Source: Acinetobacter sp. ANC 4910 (lineage in GTDB: Bacteria > Pseudomonadota > Gammaproteobacteria > Pseudomonadales > Moraxellaceae). From it: 64,000 nucleotides of DNA. The notes beneath the pieces were generated by a model. That model saw only the letters and a list, made by a program, of their open reading frames with translations. It ran no database searches and was not told where the DNA came from. This document shows, piece after piece, positions 8,593 through 20,951 of the stretch. The translations under genes and the position numbers were made by a program. How positions within the stretch are numbered: the stretch's first letter is position 1; every line of letters begins with the position of its first letter. Where the stretch lies: positions 62,034 to 126,033 of the forward strand of contig NZ_SJNT01000001.1 of NCBI RefSeq assembly GCF_004331035.1, written 5' to 3'.

Positions 8593-9276
8593 TTAAGGAT
8601 GTAAGCCAGACAGTACTCGGCTCATTAATTCCTGACGGCTTCTGACTTGCGTTTTTTGATAAATATGCTGTAGATGGGTTTTTATGGTTGATATTCCACA
8701 ATGCATTTCATTTGCAAGCGCTTGATTATTTAATCCTTTGCATAACAAGCCTAATACTTTAGATTCTTGTCGCGTCAGTGACTCGGTTAAACCTTCATTA
8801 AATAGGCCAACCTGATGGCTAGAAACATTATAAATTTGATTAAAACAACATGCTGTTAAATCATAAAATGACTCTATCATTTTTAATTCTTGATCGGAAA
8901 ATTCGGCATAAGCTGAAGAGCGAACCAAACTCATACCACGTACTGGAACCCCATTCTGCCTAAAAAAAAGTTCAATCGTGTCTTTTACATCCCATTTTTT
9001 TCTAAAGTCATCATATTCTTCATTCGATTCAACTGCTTGTAATACACTAAACTTCATATCGGTCTGATGGTATGCAAAACGAAAATGAACAGGGTCAAAA
9101 TACTGCATATGTCCCAAATAGTCATTCACCGCTTGATAAGGTATGCCCTTGAACGAGTATTGACTCGCTGTTGTTTCAGAGTCGATCTGAAATGCGACCA
9201 ACCCATCAAATGGCAGCACTTTCTGGATATTACGGGTGAACTCTTCGCTGAACTGATTCCAATTTACCGCTTGCAT
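8593..9276 (-). CDS. LuxR-family transcriptional regulator
   Basis: This is a 227-residue DNA-binding regulator. The C-terminal part (about residues 163-225) is a LuxR-type helix-turn-helix: LTRQESKVL, then GLNNQALANEM, then ISTIKTHLQHIY. The N-terminal 150 residues form a sensory domain that I do not recognise clearly. It resembles the GAF-like or autoinducer-type domains of orphan LuxR proteins, but no luxI-like synthase is in the window. Its position just upstream of the amine oxidase suggests it controls amine use. The ribosome site before the ATG is weak. Confidence 0.8.
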   Translation of the reverse strand: MQAVNWNQFSEEFTRNIQKVLPFDGLVAFQIDSETTASQYSFKGIPYQAVNDYLGHMQYFDPVHFRFAYHQTDMKFSVLQAVESNEEYDDFRKKWDVKDTIELFFRQNGVPVRGMSLVRSSAYAEFSDQELKMIESFYDLTACCFNQIYNVSSHQVGLFNEGLTESLTRQESKVLGLLCKGLNNQALANEMHCGISTIKTHLQHIYQKTQVRSRQELMSRVLSGLHP

Positions 9277-9349
9277 CGTATCAAGACACTATTTTGAATG
9301 AATACTTGCTCAGAGCAATTTATATACCAAACGTAACGCGATAACCGTA

Positions 9350-9384
9350 AAAAAGCGCATGCTACCTAAGTAACACACGCTTTC
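9350..9384 (-). terminator. Intrinsic terminator of sucCD
   Basis: An imperfect stem with arms beginning AAAGCG and ending CGCTTT, with G-U pairs, is followed by T6 when read on the minus strand. It lies about 25 bases after sucD. Confidence 0.7.
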
Positions 9385-9408
9385 TATACGCAATCAGTCT
9401 GAAAAAAA

Positions 9409-10299
9409 TTAAGCTAAACCTTTTTCTTTCAATACTTGCAACATGGTAGAACCAAGCTCGGCAGGACTTCGTGTATACGCCATTCCAGCGCGTTCAAAGG
9501 CTGCGAATTTTTCTTCAGCCGTTCCTTTACCACCTGAAATAATCGCACCAGCATGTCCCATACGCTTACCTTTTGGTGCGGTTACCCCTGCAATGTAACC
9601 AACTACAGGTTTAGACACATTCGACTGAATATATTCAGCTGCTTCTTCTTCAGCCGAGCCCCCAATTTCACCAATCATGATAATGGCATCTGTATCTGGG
9701 TCATCTTGGAACAATTTTAACGCATCAATTTGGTTCATCCCTGGAATTGGGTCACCCCCAATACCAATACAAGTCGATTGTCCTAGACCCAGTTTAGTGG
9801 TCTGAGCAACCGCCTCATAAGTCAATGTTCCTGAACGAGAAATAATTCCGATACGACCCGGTTGATGAATATGACCCGGCATAATTCCAATCTTACATTC
9901 ACCCGGTGTAATCACACCCGGACAGTTTGGACCCACTAAACGTGTTCCATTGCCATTCGTTTCTAAATAACGCTTGGCTTTTAACATATCTAGCGTCGGC
10001 ACGCCTTCGGTAATCACAACAATCAGCCCAACCCCTGAATCGACAGCTTCAACAATCGAATCAAGTACATAAGGCGCGGGTACATAAATCACCGACGCAT
10101 CAGCTTGCGTTTCACGCACAGCATCTTTCATGGTATTAAAGACGGGTAAATCTAAATGGGTCGTGCCGCCTTTACCTGGGGTCACACCACCCACAACTTT
10201 GGTTCCATAGTCTAGTGCTTGTGCAGAATGGAAAGTACCATTTTTACCTGTGAAGCCTTGTACCAATACTTTTGTGTTTTTATTAATTAATACGCTCAT
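9409..10299 (-). CDS. sucD: Succinyl-CoA synthetase alpha subunit
   Basis: With SucC this cytoplasmic enzyme converts succinyl-CoA to succinate with formation of ATP or GTP in the TCA cycle. The 296-residue protein has the CoA-binding Rossmann part ([12 protein letters not shown] at the N-terminus). The phosphorylated active-site His lies at about residue 249 in [12 protein letters not shown]. The length is typical of the family. It begins 11 bases after sucC and ends at a terminator, forming a two-gene unit. Confidence 0.97.
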   Translation of the reverse strand: MSVLINKNTKVLVQGFTGKNGTFHSAQALDYGTKVVGGVTPGKGGTTHLDLPVFNTMKDAVRETQADASVIYVPAPYVLDSIVEAVDSGVGLIVVITEGVPTLDMLKAKRYLETNGNGTRLVGPNCPGVITPGECKIGIMPGHIHQPGRIGIISRSGTLTYEAVAQTTKLGLGQSTCIGIGGDPIPGMNQIDALKLFQDDPDTDAIIMIGEIGGSAEEEAAEYIQSNVSKPVVGYIAGVTAPKGKRMGHAGAIISGGKGTAEEKFAAFERAGMAYTRSPAELGSTMLQVLKEKGLA

Positions 10300-10310
10300 G
10301 ATGGCACTCC

Positions 10311-11477
10311 TTATGCTTTTACTGCTGCAACAATCTTTTCTGCAGCATCAGCCAAGCCGTTTGCAGAAGTTAATTTCAAACCTGATTCATCTAGAATTTT
10401 TGCACCCAATTCCGCATTGTTGCCTTCTAAACGAACCACGACAGGAACACTGACATGTACTTCCTGAACCGCAGCAATAATGGCTTCCGCAATCATGTCA
10501 CAACGAACAATACCGCCAAAAATATTAATTAAAACGCCCTGTACCGAAGTATCTGCCAAAATCAATTTGAATGCTTCGATCACGCGTTCTTTAGTTGCAC
10601 CACCACCAACATCAAGGAAGTTTGCAGGTTGCCCACCATACAGTTTAATGATGTCCATGGTTGCCATTGCCAAACCTGCACCATTGACCATACATCCAAT
10701 ATTGCCTTCTAAAGCAACATAGTTCAGATCAAATTCAGATGCTTTTAATTCACGTTCATTTTCTTGTGATTTATCTCGAAGTGCAGAAACTTCTGGCAAG
10801 CGATATAAAGCATTTGAATCAATACCAACTTTGGCATCGACACATAAGATTTCACCATTTTCACGAACAGATAATGGGTTAATCTCAAATAAAGCAAAAT
10901 CATTTTCAATAAATGCTTGGTATGCAGCCGTCATAATTTTGACAAATTGTGCAATCTGGCCATCTTTTAATTTCAATGCAAATGCAACTTCACGTGCTTG
11001 AAAAGGCTGTAATCCTACTAATGGATCTACTTCTACTTTGATAATTTTTTCTGGGGTTTCTTCTGCAACTTTTTCAATTTCAACACCACCTTCGGTCGAT
11101 GCCATAAACGTTACACGGCGACTTGAACGATCAACGACTGCACCCAGATATAACTCACGTTCTACTGGATAGACATCCTCACAAACCAAGATACCATTCA
11201 CGGGCTGACCATTAGCATCAGTTTGATAAGTCACTAAACGAGTACCGATGATATGGTTTGCATAATCTGCTGCTTCAATACTGGATTTTACAACTTTAAC
11301 ACCTCCAGCTTTACCTCGACCACCAGCATGCACCTGCACTTTCATGACCGCGAATTTTCCGCCCAGCTGCTCGAAAGCTTTCACTGCTTCTTCTGCATTG
11401 GTTGCCAATACACCTTCTTGAACAGGCATACCATATTTTTTTAATAACGCTTTGGCTTGATACTCATGTAGATTCAT
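10311..11477 (-). CDS. sucC: Succinyl-CoA synthetase beta subunit
   Basis: This is the nucleotide-binding and specificity subunit of succinyl-CoA synthetase. The 388 residues comprise an ATP-grasp domain (starting [16 protein letters not shown]) and a C-terminal ligase domain with [15 protein letters not shown] and DVGGGA. AAAGG precedes the ATG. A strong terminator for lpd sits between lpd and this gene, so sucCD probably has its own promoter in the 174-base gap, although no convincing -35/-10 pair stands out. Confidence 0.97.
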   Translation of the reverse strand: MNLHEYQAKALLKKYGMPVQEGVLATNAEEAVKAFEQLGGKFAVMKVQVHAGGRGKAGGVKVVKSSIEAADYANHIIGTRLVTYQTDANGQPVNGILVCEDVYPVERELYLGAVVDRSSRRVTFMASTEGGVEIEKVAEETPEKIIKVEVDPLVGLQPFQAREVAFALKLKDGQIAQFVKIMTAAYQAFIENDFALFEINPLSVRENGEILCVDAKVGIDSNALYRLPEVSALRDKSQENERELKASEFDLNYVALEGNIGCMVNGAGLAMATMDIIKLYGGQPANFLDVGGGATKERVIEAFKLILADTSVQGVLINIFGGIVRCDMIAEAIIAAVQEVHVSVPVVVRLEGNNAELGAKILDESGLKLTSANGLADAAEKIVAAVKA

Positions 11478-11615
11478 TGACTAACCTTTTACTACTTCTT
11501 TGCTTTGTTATGGACTGACTAATCCCTAGACTCACGTCTTATTTGGTATTAGTCCTTATTACATTTTTTCTTTCTTATTTGTAGTAGATTGTTCCGGTAA
11601 AAACAACCTTTAATC

Positions 11616-11645
11616 AAAAAAAAGAGCGGTTAAAACCGCTCTTTT
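11616..11645 (-). terminator. Intrinsic terminator of lpd
   Basis: The arms AAGAGCGGTT and AACCGCTCTT are flanked by an A8/T-run. It closes the sucAB-lpd unit and isolates sucCD. Confidence 0.9.
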
Positions 11646-11651
11646 CTAGTC

Positions 11652-13128
<1,477 letters not shown>

Positions 13129-13145
13129 TATTTTTATTCTATCGA

Positions 13146-14360
13146 TTAAAGGTCAAGGATCAATTTAGCTGGTTCTTCTAACAATTCTTTGATTGTTACC
13201 AAGAAACCTACAGCTTCTTTACCATCAATTAAACGATGGTCATAAGAAAGCGCTAAATACATCATTGGCAAGATTTCTACTTGACCATTTACAGCCATTG
13301 GACGCTCTTGGATTTTGTGCATACCCAAAATCGCAGTTTGTGGTGTATTCAAGATCGGAGTCGATAACAATGAACCGAAAGTACCACCGTTCGTGATTGT
13401 GAACGTACCGCCAGTCATGTCTTCGATGCCTAATTTGCCATCACGCGCTTTGTAAGCAAAGTCACGGATACCATTTTCAACTTCAGCATAGTTCATACGA
13501 TCTGTATTACGAAGTACAGGTACAACTAGACCACGCTCAGAAGATACCGCTACACCGATGTCGTAGTAACCGTGGTAAACAATGTCATCACCATCAATTG
13601 AAGCATTAACTGCTGGGTAGCGTTTAAGCGCTTCAGTTGCAGCTTTAACAAAGAAAGACATAAAGCCAAGACGCGCACCATGACGCTTCTCAAATGCGTC
13701 TTTATATTGTGCACGCATTTCCATGATTGGCTTCATGTTCACTTCGTTAAACGTCGTCAACATTGCTGTTTCTTGAGTTGCCGCAAGCAAACGTTCAGCA
13801 ACACGCTTGCGAAGACGTGTCATTGGAACACGTTTTTCAATACGTTCACCCACTGCAACGCTTAAAGGTGCTGCCGTGGTAGCTGGTTTAGCTTGGTGAT
13901 TTGAAACATCTTCTTTGGTGATACGGCCACCGCGACCTGTACCTGCAACGTCAGCTGCAGCAATACCAGTTTCCGTTAATGCTTTACGCACAGCAGGAGC
14001 TTGATCTTGAACTTGTTGAGCACGTTCAACGACTGGTGCAGCACCCGCTTGAGTGTTTGCAGCAGCTTGTTCAACTTTCGCTTCACCTTGAACTGCTTCT
14101 GTTGCAGCAGCACCAGAAACTGCACCTTCTTCAAACTGAGCAATTACTTCAGCAGAAAGAACGGTGTCACCTTCACCTTTAATGATTGTAACGATTGTAC
14201 CGTCAGCAGGAGCAACTACTTCTAAAACAACTTTGTCTGTTTCAATGTCACAGATCACTTCATCACGTGATACTGCTTCACCTGGTTGTTTGTGCCAAGT
14301 TGCAATCGTACCGTCTGCAACTGACTCTGGGAATACCGGTGCTTTAATTTCGGTTGCCAT
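13146..14360 (-). CDS. sucB: 2-oxoglutarate dehydrogenase E2 (dihydrolipoyl succinyltransferase)
   Basis: This protein forms the core of the 2-oxoglutarate dehydrogenase complex and transfers succinyl groups to CoA. The 404 residues contain one lipoyl domain (1-80) with the lipoylated Lys43 in ETDKVV. An Ala/Pro/Gln-rich linker and a peripheral-subunit-binding domain (about 120-155) follow. The catalytic domain carries His375 and Asp379 in SYDHRLIDG. An AGGAG site precedes the ATG. The start overlaps the sucA stop by one base (TAATG), indicating translational coupling. Confidence 0.97.
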   Translation of the reverse strand: MATEIKAPVFPESVADGTIATWHKQPGEAVSRDEVICDIETDKVVLEVVAPADGTIVTIIKGEGDTVLSAEVIAQFEEGAVSGAAATEAVQGEAKVEQAAANTQAGAAPVVERAQQVQDQAPAVRKALTETGIAAADVAGTGRGGRITKEDVSNHQAKPATTAAPLSVAVGERIEKRVPMTRLRKRVAERLLAATQETAMLTTFNEVNMKPIMEMRAQYKDAFEKRHGARLGFMSFFVKAATEALKRYPAVNASIDGDDIVYHGYYDIGVAVSSERGLVVPVLRNTDRMNYAEVENGIRDFAYKARDGKLGIEDMTGGTFTITNGGTFGSLLSTPILNTPQTAILGMHKIQERPMAVNGQVEILPMMYLALSYDHRLIDGKEAVGFLVTIKELLEEPAKLILDL

Positions 14361-17212
14361 TATTTAGAATCTCCTGATTGTTCAGCTACGATCGCTAAAG
14401 CGTCATTAACCAGCTGAGCTTGTTGTTTTGCATGCAAATATGGTGAACCACAAGCCGGTGCAGCAGAAGCTTCACGACCTGCATAACTGATACGTACTTG
14501 TTTACCTGATTTCATCACATCATCATATAAACGTGGTGCGATGAATAACCAAGCACCTTGGTTCTTCGGCTCTTCTTGCGTCCAAACAATTTCTTTTACG
14601 TTTGGATATTGAGCCAGAACTTCAGCAATACGTTGTTCTGGGTATGGATACAATTGTTCGATACGAATAATCGCTGTGTTATTCAACTCTTGCTCACGAC
14701 GTTTTTCAAGCAAGTCGTAGTAAACCTTACCACCACAAAGTACCAAACGAGTTACGTCTGCTTTGTTGATGTTGTCGATCTCATCAATCACTGTTTGGAA
14801 TGTGCCGTTTGCAAGTTCACTTAAAGTAGACGTTGCAAGTTTGTGACGAAGCAAAGACTTCGGCGACATGATAATCATTGGCTTACGAATTGGACGAATC
14901 GCTTGACGACGTAAAGCATGGAAAATCTGTGCAGGCGTAGTCGGTGTCATCACTTGCATATTATCTTCAGCACATAGCTGTAAGAAACGCTCTAAACGTG
15001 CAGATGAATGCTCTGGACCTTGACCTTCAAAACCATGCGGAAGAAGTAAAGTTAAACCACACACACGTTCCCACTTGGTTTCACCTGATGCGATGAACTG
15101 ATCAATCACAACCTGTGCACAGTTTGCGAAGTCACCAAATTGTGCTTCCCAAATCACCAAGCTCTTAGGAAGAGTGGTCGCATAACCATACTCAAAACCT
15201 AACACCGCCATTTCCGACAATAATGAGTCGTAAATTGCAGTACGTGGTTGGTTTTCTTTAATGTGACAAAGTGGAATATAGGTTGAACCATCCACTTGGT
15301 TATGTAACTTCGCATGACGGTGTGAGAAGGTACCACGACCTACGTCTTCACCTGTTAAACGAACCAAATAACCATCATCTAAAATAGATGCATAAGCCAA
15401 AGTTTCAGCTGCACCCCAGTTTAATGGCATTTCACCAGTTTGCATTTTCAAGCGATCGTCAATCACTTTTGCAACTTGACGCTGCATCACGAAGCCTTCA
15501 GGAAGCTCACGCATTTTGCGACCAAGTTCTTTTAAGCGATCTTCAGAGAACGTTGTATCCCAAATATCTGTGTATTCATGCCCTAAGTACGGCGTCCAAT
15601 CTACAAACATTTTTGTATTTGGCTCAAGTACCAACGCATTCGCAACATGCTTACCCGCTTCTAAATCAGAACGGTAATCTTCAACCATCTGATCAGCTTT
15701 CGCACGGTCTAACACATTTTGCTGAACCAATTGGTCTGCGTACAATGCACGTGTCGTGGTTTTCTTGTTGATGACTTGATACATCATTGGCTGTGTTGCA
15801 GCTGGCTCATCCGCTTCGTTATGACCACGACGACGGTAACAGAACATGTCAATTACAACGTCTTTACGGAATGTATGACGGAAGTCATGCGCCAATTGAG
15901 CAACAAACAATACTGATTCAGGATCATCACCGTTCACATGGAAAATCGGTGCTTGGATCATTTTCGCAATGTCCGTACAGTATTCTGTAGAACGCGCATC
16001 ACGTGGATCAGAAGTTGTGAAACCTACCTGGTTATTCACAACAATGTGAACTGTACCACCAACGGTATAGCCACGAGTTTGTGACATTTGGAAGGTTTCT
16101 TGGTTAACGCCTTGACCTGCAAATGCAGCATCACCGTGCACAATCACTGGCAATACATCGTCACCGCCAATGTCTTTACGACGTACTTGACGTGCACGCA
16201 CCGAACCTTCTACTACTGGTCCAACGATTTCTAAGTGCGATGGGTTAAATGCCAATGCCAAGTGAACTTCACCACCTGGAGTCATGACATTTGAAGAGAA
16301 ACCTTGGTGGTATTTAACATCACCAGAACCTTTCTTATGGATGCTCTTACCTTCGAACTCACCAAATAGGTCTGCTGGGTTTTTACCCATGATGTTCACA
16401 AGAAGGTTCAAACGACCACGGTGTGGCATACCAATGACAACTTCTTTACAGCCTACAGAACCTGCACGTTGAATCAAAGCATCAACCATTGGAATGAAAG
16501 ATTCACCACCTTCAACACCAAAACGTTTTGCACCTACGTATTTATTACCTAGGAATTTTTCTAGGCCTTCAGCCGCAGTTAAACGCTCTAATACGTGTTT
16601 TTTCTGGTCTGCTGTGAAGTTAAATTGCCCACGTGCACCTTCAAGGCGTTGTTGAATCCAACGTTTTTCTTTGGTATCAACAATGTGCATGTATTCAGCA
16701 CCAATCGAAGCACAGTAAGTTGCTTCCATGGCTTGAACCATTTCACCTAAAGTTGCTTCGTCTTTACCAATCAAAAGATTACCTGTATTGAATACAGTGT
16801 CTAAATCTGATTGAGTTAAGCCATGTGCAGCAAGATCAAGATCTGGCACGATTTCACGTTTTGCCAAACCTAGTGGATCAAGCTTCGCTTTCTGATGACC
16901 GCGGTTACGATACGCTGCAATAAGTTGTAATACGCCAATTTGACGACGCTCATGTTCAGTACTAACTGTGCTTTGAACCACTGCCTGAACACGGCTTGAA
17001 TTGCGGCCTAATAAGAGGAATTGCTCACGTACATTGCTGTGTGGTTGATCACCTTTCGGGAATTTATCGAAGTATACACGCCAATCAGCACCAACTGATT
17101 CAGGTGACGTTAAATACTGCTCATAAAGTTCTTCAATATACGCTGCACTATCAGCGGAAAGTTCAGTGTCAAGACGCAGAGCGTCAGCAACTTCTTGCAT
17201 TTGTGGACCCAT
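14360..17212 (-). CDS. sucA: 2-oxoglutarate dehydrogenase E1
   Basis: This thiamine diphosphate enzyme decarboxylates 2-oxoglutarate and succinylates the lipoyl group of SucB. It has 950 residues from the first ATG, which sits directly against an AGGAA site with no spacer. The second ATG at 17200 (MQEVADALR, 946 residues) has better spacing and may be the true start. The conserved strings [17 protein letters not shown] and NNQVGFTTS are present. The stop overlaps the sucB start by one base. A long 737-base gap without a gene separates it from sdhB upstream. Confidence 0.96.
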   Translation of the reverse strand: MGPQMQEVADALRLDTELSADSAAYIEELYEQYLTSPESVGADWRVYFDKFPKGDQPHSNVREQFLLLGRNSSRVQAVVQSTVSTEHERRQIGVLQLIAAYRNRGHQKAKLDPLGLAKREIVPDLDLAAHGLTQSDLDTVFNTGNLLIGKDEATLGEMVQAMEATYCASIGAEYMHIVDTKEKRWIQQRLEGARGQFNFTADQKKHVLERLTAAEGLEKFLGNKYVGAKRFGVEGGESFIPMVDALIQRAGSVGCKEVVIGMPHRGRLNLLVNIMGKNPADLFGEFEGKSIHKKGSGDVKYHQGFSSNVMTPGGEVHLALAFNPSHLEIVGPVVEGSVRARQVRRKDIGGDDVLPVIVHGDAAFAGQGVNQETFQMSQTRGYTVGGTVHIVVNNQVGFTTSDPRDARSTEYCTDIAKMIQAPIFHVNGDDPESVLFVAQLAHDFRHTFRKDVVIDMFCYRRRGHNEADEPAATQPMMYQVINKKTTTRALYADQLVQQNVLDRAKADQMVEDYRSDLEAGKHVANALVLEPNTKMFVDWTPYLGHEYTDIWDTTFSEDRLKELGRKMRELPEGFVMQRQVAKVIDDRLKMQTGEMPLNWGAAETLAYASILDDGYLVRLTGEDVGRGTFSHRHAKLHNQVDGSTYIPLCHIKENQPRTAIYDSLLSEMAVLGFEYGYATTLPKSLVIWEAQFGDFANCAQVVIDQFIASGETKWERVCGLTLLLPHGFEGQGPEHSSARLERFLQLCAEDNMQVMTPTTPAQIFHALRRQAIRPIRKPMIIMSPKSLLRHKLATSTLSELANGTFQTVIDEIDNINKADVTRLVLCGGKVYYDLLEKRREQELNNTAIIRIEQLYPYPEQRIAEVLAQYPNVKEIVWTQEEPKNQGAWLFIAPRLYDDVMKSGKQVRISYAGREASAAPACGSPYLHAKQQAQLVNDALAIVAEQSGDSK

Positions 17213-17896
17213 TTCCTATTGCAAAAATATTTCAGGTGCCTTTTAAGCAACCCCATGATTGATAATGTCAAATTGGTAACATGACATTAGTCCCTAGCAG
17301 ACATCAGCCTCAGGGCGTTATCACCACATTAGGAGTAACCTGATGTGAAAAATGAACAACAACACCCTCAATGGCATCATCACTCATCCATATATACTCG
17401 ACCGAAACCGAGCAATTTTTTGCAAAATCGTTTTAGAAAAGATAAATTCTTGATTTAGCTTTTCTAAAACCACTTAGAAAGTATGTAAGCACCCAATTTA
17501 TATTAAAAATGTGCATTAATTAACCACAGTTTTTTTCAATATAACGATGTATCAAATCGTAACATGTTCCTCTTTCACCAATTGATTTTTTTGACACATA
17601 CCATTCATAAATCAGCGAAATACACATAATATTTTATGCTGTAAACTACGGTGATTTATCATCAATCGACATTAAATCTAGACCAAAGTCCTATTTAAAT
17701 TTAGCAAATAATAAAAAAGAGCATCTTCTTACAAACTGCCCTTTTCTAACGTTATATAATAGCATTTATTCTACGCGACAAACGCTTTTTCAGCATAAAT
17801 AATCCATCTGTTTTTACATGAATTGCACAAATTATATTTATGTTCTTGCTCCTTTCCAGCAAAACAGTATTACGCACGATAATTTTCAGGTTTCAT
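17213..17896. other. Gene-free gap between sdhB and sucA
   Basis: No plausible coding frame is present in this AT-rich stretch. It should carry the sucA promoter and leader. The one clear structure is a perfect 12-bp inverted repeat at 17430-17470 (listed separately). I see no convincing -35/-10 pair. Confidence 0.6.
17430..17470. repeat. 12-bp perfect inverted repeat upstream of sucA
   Basis: The arms GTTTTAGAAAAG (17430-17441) and CTTTTCTAAAAC (17459-17470) surround a 17-base spacer. It lies about 220 bases before sucA. It may be a regulator site or an RNA hairpin; no T tract follows on either strand. Confidence 0.7.
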
Positions 17897-17927
17897 AAAA
17901 AAAGCACACTCTTAAGTGTGCTTTTTT
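17897..17927 (-). terminator. Intrinsic terminator of sdhCDAB
   Basis: The perfect arms AAGCACACT/AGTGTGCTT are bounded by A- and T-runs, 22 bases after the sdhB stop codon. Confidence 0.9.
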
Positions 17928-17949
17928 AATCATCTTTAATTTCTAAAGA

Positions 17950-18660
17950 TTAGCCTGCCATATCTAAAAGCATGTTACGGATATGACCGATTGCTTTAGT
18001 TGGGTTCAAACCTTTAGGACATACTGATACACAGTTCATAATGCCTTTACAACGGAACAACGAGAATGGATCGTCAAGACGAGCCAAACGCTCTTGAGTT
18101 GCTGTATCACGTGAATCGATGATGAAACGGTAAGCATTCAATAACGCTGAAGGACCCAAGAATTTATCAGGGTTCCACCAGAACGATGGGCATGAAGTTG
18201 AACAACATGCACAAAGAATACATTCGTATAAACCATCTAAGTGTTCACGCTCTTCAGGAGCCTGTAAACGCTCTTTTGGTGGCGCAGGTTGGTTGTTGAT
18301 CAAGAATGGATGAATTTTGTTGTACTGATCGTAGAACTGATTCATATCCACAACTAGATCTTTAACCACTGGCAAACCTGGTAAAGGACGAACAGTAATC
18401 ACTTCTGGTAAGTCGTTTAGGTTCCAAAGACACGCTAAACCATTTTTACCATTAATATTCACACCATCTGAACCACAAATACCTTCACGACATGAACGAC
18501 GGAACGTTAAAGTTTCATCTTGTACTTTCAATGCAAGAAGTGCATCAAGCAACATACGGTGCTTATCAGTCAACTCAAGCTTAAAAGTTTGCATGTATGG
18601 TGCTGCATCCTTATCAGGATCGTAGCGGTAGATATTAAATGTACGAGTACCTCTACTCAT
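17950..18660 (-). CDS. sdhB: Succinate dehydrogenase iron-sulfur subunit
   Basis: This subunit passes electrons from the SdhA flavin to the quinone site at the inner membrane. The 236 residues hold a 2Fe-2S ferredoxin domain with ligands Cys57, Cys62, Asp65 and Cys77 (CREGICGSDG). The Asp in third position is as in E. coli SdhB. The C-terminal domain carries the 4Fe-4S and 3Fe-4S clusters (CILCACCSTSCP, then CKGIMNCVSVCPKG). It follows sdhA by 14 bases and is the last gene of the operon. Confidence 0.97.
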   Translation of the reverse strand: MSRGTRTFNIYRYDPDKDAAPYMQTFKLELTDKHRMLLDALLALKVQDETLTFRRSCREGICGSDGVNINGKNGLACLWNLNDLPEVITVRPLPGLPVVKDLVVDMNQFYDQYNKIHPFLINNQPAPPKERLQAPEEREHLDGLYECILCACCSTSCPSFWWNPDKFLGPSALLNAYRFIIDSRDTATQERLARLDDPFSLFRCKGIMNCVSVCPKGLNPTKAIGHIRNMLLDMAG

Positions 18661-18674
18661 CTTACTTCTCCCAA

Positions 18675-20573
18675 TTAGAATGTACGTGGTTTAGGTGGAA
18701 TTGCAGCTACAGATAGTGGCTTGTAACGTACTGGCTTGTATTCAAGATGGTTATCGCTAGAGAACCATAATGTATGCTTCATCCACTCATCATCACGACG
18801 ACCGTAAGGGTATTCTGGATGATCAGGAGATTCTTCAAAATCTACAACTGTATGCGCGCCACGGCATTCTTTACGTGCAGCAGCTGAAATCAAGGTCGCT
18901 TTAGCAACTTCATATAAGTTTTCAACCTCTAAAGCTTCAATACGTGCTGTATTAAATACTTTAGATTTGTCTTTTAAATGAATGTTACGTACGCGCGACT
19001 CAATCGCAAGAATTTCTTTCACACCCTTGTCAAGCAATGCTTCTGTACGGAATACACCAGCATGGTCTTGTACGATGTCTCGAATTGCATCAGCAACTTC
19101 TTGTGCATTTTCACCTGTTGTTGACTCATCCAATTTACGGATACGTGCAACAGTTTGCTCAAGTACAGTTGTAGGAAGTGGTTGATATTCATCACCGTGG
19201 TGTTTAGTCACGTAATCGATGATGTGCTCACCGGCTGCCTTACCAAATACAACCAAGTCAAGAAGCGAGTTCGTACCTAAACGGTTTGCACCATGTACAG
19301 ATACACAAGAACACTCACCAATTGCATAGAAGCCTTTCACAGGTTTCGTAAAGTTACGATCACCCGCATTGGTAGAATAAACATCAGTTTCTTTGTTGTA
19401 GTTTGCTTCAAGCGGTGAAACTTCAGCACTTTCAGGCACAACAACTTGACCATGAATATTCGTAGGAATACCACCCATTTGGTAATGGATTGTCGGCACT
19501 ACGGGAATTGGCTCTTTGGTGATGTCAACGTTCGCGAATTTCTTACCGATCTCAAATACAGACGGAAGACGTTTCATGATTGTTTCAGCACCCAAGTGCG
19601 TCATATCAAGCAAGATGTAGTCTTTCTTAGGACCACAACCACGACCTTCTTTAATTTCTTGGTCCATTGAACGTGATACAAAGTCACGTGGTGCCAAGTC
19701 TTTTAAAGTTGGTGCATAGCGTTCCATGAACGGCTCACCAGCATCGTTACGAAGGATCGCACCTTCACCACGACAGCCTTCGGTTAACAATACGCCTGCG
19801 CCCGCAACACCCGTAGGGTGGAATTGCCAGAATTCCATGTCTTGCAATGGAATACCTGCACGAGCCGCCATACCAAGACCGTCACCAGTGTTGATATATG
19901 CGTTAGTAGATGCACGGTAAACACGACCAGCACCACCTGTAGCAAACAATGTCGCTTTGGCTTGGAATACCGCAATTTTACCCGTTTCTTGGTCGTATGC
20001 AGTTACACCAAGTACATCACCCGCTTCGTTACGGATAAGATCAAGTGCAATCCATTCAACAAAGAATTGTGTGCCCATTTTCACGTTGCTTTGATAAAGC
20101 GTATGAAGAAGTGCGTGACCTGTACGGTCAGCAGCAGCACATGCACGTGGAACTGCTTTTTCACCGTAGTTTGCAGAGTGACCACCGAATGGACGTTGGT
20201 AAATCGTACCATCTGCGTTACGGTCAAACGGCATACCCAAATGTTCTAACTCATAAACCACTTGTGGTGCTTCACGCGTCATAAACTCGATCGCGTCTTG
20301 GTCACCTAACCAGTCCGAACCTTTAACAGTGTCGTAGAAGTGATAGTGCCAGTTATCTTCTTGCATGTTACCAAGAGATGCACCAATACCACCCTGTGCA
20401 GCAACTGTGTGCGAACGTGTTGGGAATACTTTAGTCAGAACCGCAACTTTTAAACCAGCTTGAGCAAGTTGGTAAGATGCGCGCATACCTGAACCACCAC
20501 CACCAACGATGACAGCATCGAAAGTTTCGTGTGGAATATTTGTGTAATCTTCTTTAGGGGTTATAGCGCCCAT
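18675..20573 (-). CDS. sdhA: Succinate dehydrogenase flavoprotein subunit
   Basis: This is the catalytic subunit that oxidises succinate to fumarate. The protein has 632 residues, slightly longer than E. coli SdhA. The FAD motif GGGGSG is at 24-29. His55 in SHTVAAQGG is the expected covalent flavin attachment site. The active-site strings HPTG and HGANRLGTNSLLDL are present. AGGAAG precedes the ATG. It lies 12 bases after sdhD within the sdhCDAB operon. Confidence 0.97.
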   Translation of the reverse strand: MGAITPKEDYTNIPHETFDAVIVGGGGSGMRASYQLAQAGLKVAVLTKVFPTRSHTVAAQGGIGASLGNMQEDNWHYHFYDTVKGSDWLGDQDAIEFMTREAPQVVYELEHLGMPFDRNADGTIYQRPFGGHSANYGEKAVPRACAAADRTGHALLHTLYQSNVKMGTQFFVEWIALDLIRNEAGDVLGVTAYDQETGKIAVFQAKATLFATGGAGRVYRASTNAYINTGDGLGMAARAGIPLQDMEFWQFHPTGVAGAGVLLTEGCRGEGAILRNDAGEPFMERYAPTLKDLAPRDFVSRSMDQEIKEGRGCGPKKDYILLDMTHLGAETIMKRLPSVFEIGKKFANVDITKEPIPVVPTIHYQMGGIPTNIHGQVVVPESAEVSPLEANYNKETDVYSTNAGDRNFTKPVKGFYAIGECSCVSVHGANRLGTNSLLDLVVFGKAAGEHIIDYVTKHHGDEYQPLPTTVLEQTVARIRKLDESTTGENAQEVADAIRDIVQDHAGVFRTEALLDKGVKEILAIESRVRNIHLKDKSKVFNTARIEALEVENLYEVAKATLISAAARKECRGAHTVVDFEESPDHPEYPYGRRDDEWMKHTLWFSSDNHLEYKPVRYKPLSVAAIPPKPRTF

Positions 20574-20585
20574 GATCTCTTCCTA

Positions 20586-20951
20586 TCAATTCGCCCAAAA
20601 AATCTGGATTGCCCAGATCGCATATGCAAATACAGCAATAATTACTGCTGAAGTCAGTACAAGGCGTAAACCTGAAGCTGAAGGCCCCATTTGACGAGTA
20701 GTCACATAATCCGTGAATACTTGCCACATACCAATCCATGCATGTGCAACAAGAGATAAGACTGCTAATAAAGATAAGATCTTCATTGGAGCTGTCATCA
20801 TAAAGCCGTACCACTGTTCGTAGCTAAAACCGCCATTGCATAGGATCCAACCTAAAACAACAACAGTATAAACTGCTAATACGACAGCACTTACGCGTTG
20901 GATAAACCAATCACGAGAACCTGAACCCGTTAAACCAGTAGCACTTTTCAT
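20586..20951 (-). CDS. sdhD: Succinate dehydrogenase membrane anchor subunit
   Basis: This is a small inner-membrane anchor of 121 residues with three predicted transmembrane helices. It shares the haem b and ubiquinone site with SdhC. The string AHAWIGMWQVFTDYV in the second helix holds the conserved haem-region His and the Asp/Tyr pair near the quinone. The ATG at 20951 overlaps the sdhC stop by one base (TAATG), so it is preferred over an earlier in-frame start inside sdhC. Confidence 0.94.
   Translation of the reverse strand: MKSATGLTGSGSRDWFIQRVSAVVLAVYTVVVLGWILCNGGFSYEQWYGFMMTAPMKILSLLAVLSLVAHAWIGMWQVFTDYVTTRQMGPSASGLRLVLTSAVIIAVFAYAIWAIQIFWAN

Noticed and set aside
8593..9276. Quorum-sensing LuxR receptor with a luxI partner
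   Set aside because: No acyl-homoserine lactone synthase is in the window and the N-terminal domain is not clearly an autoinducer domain.
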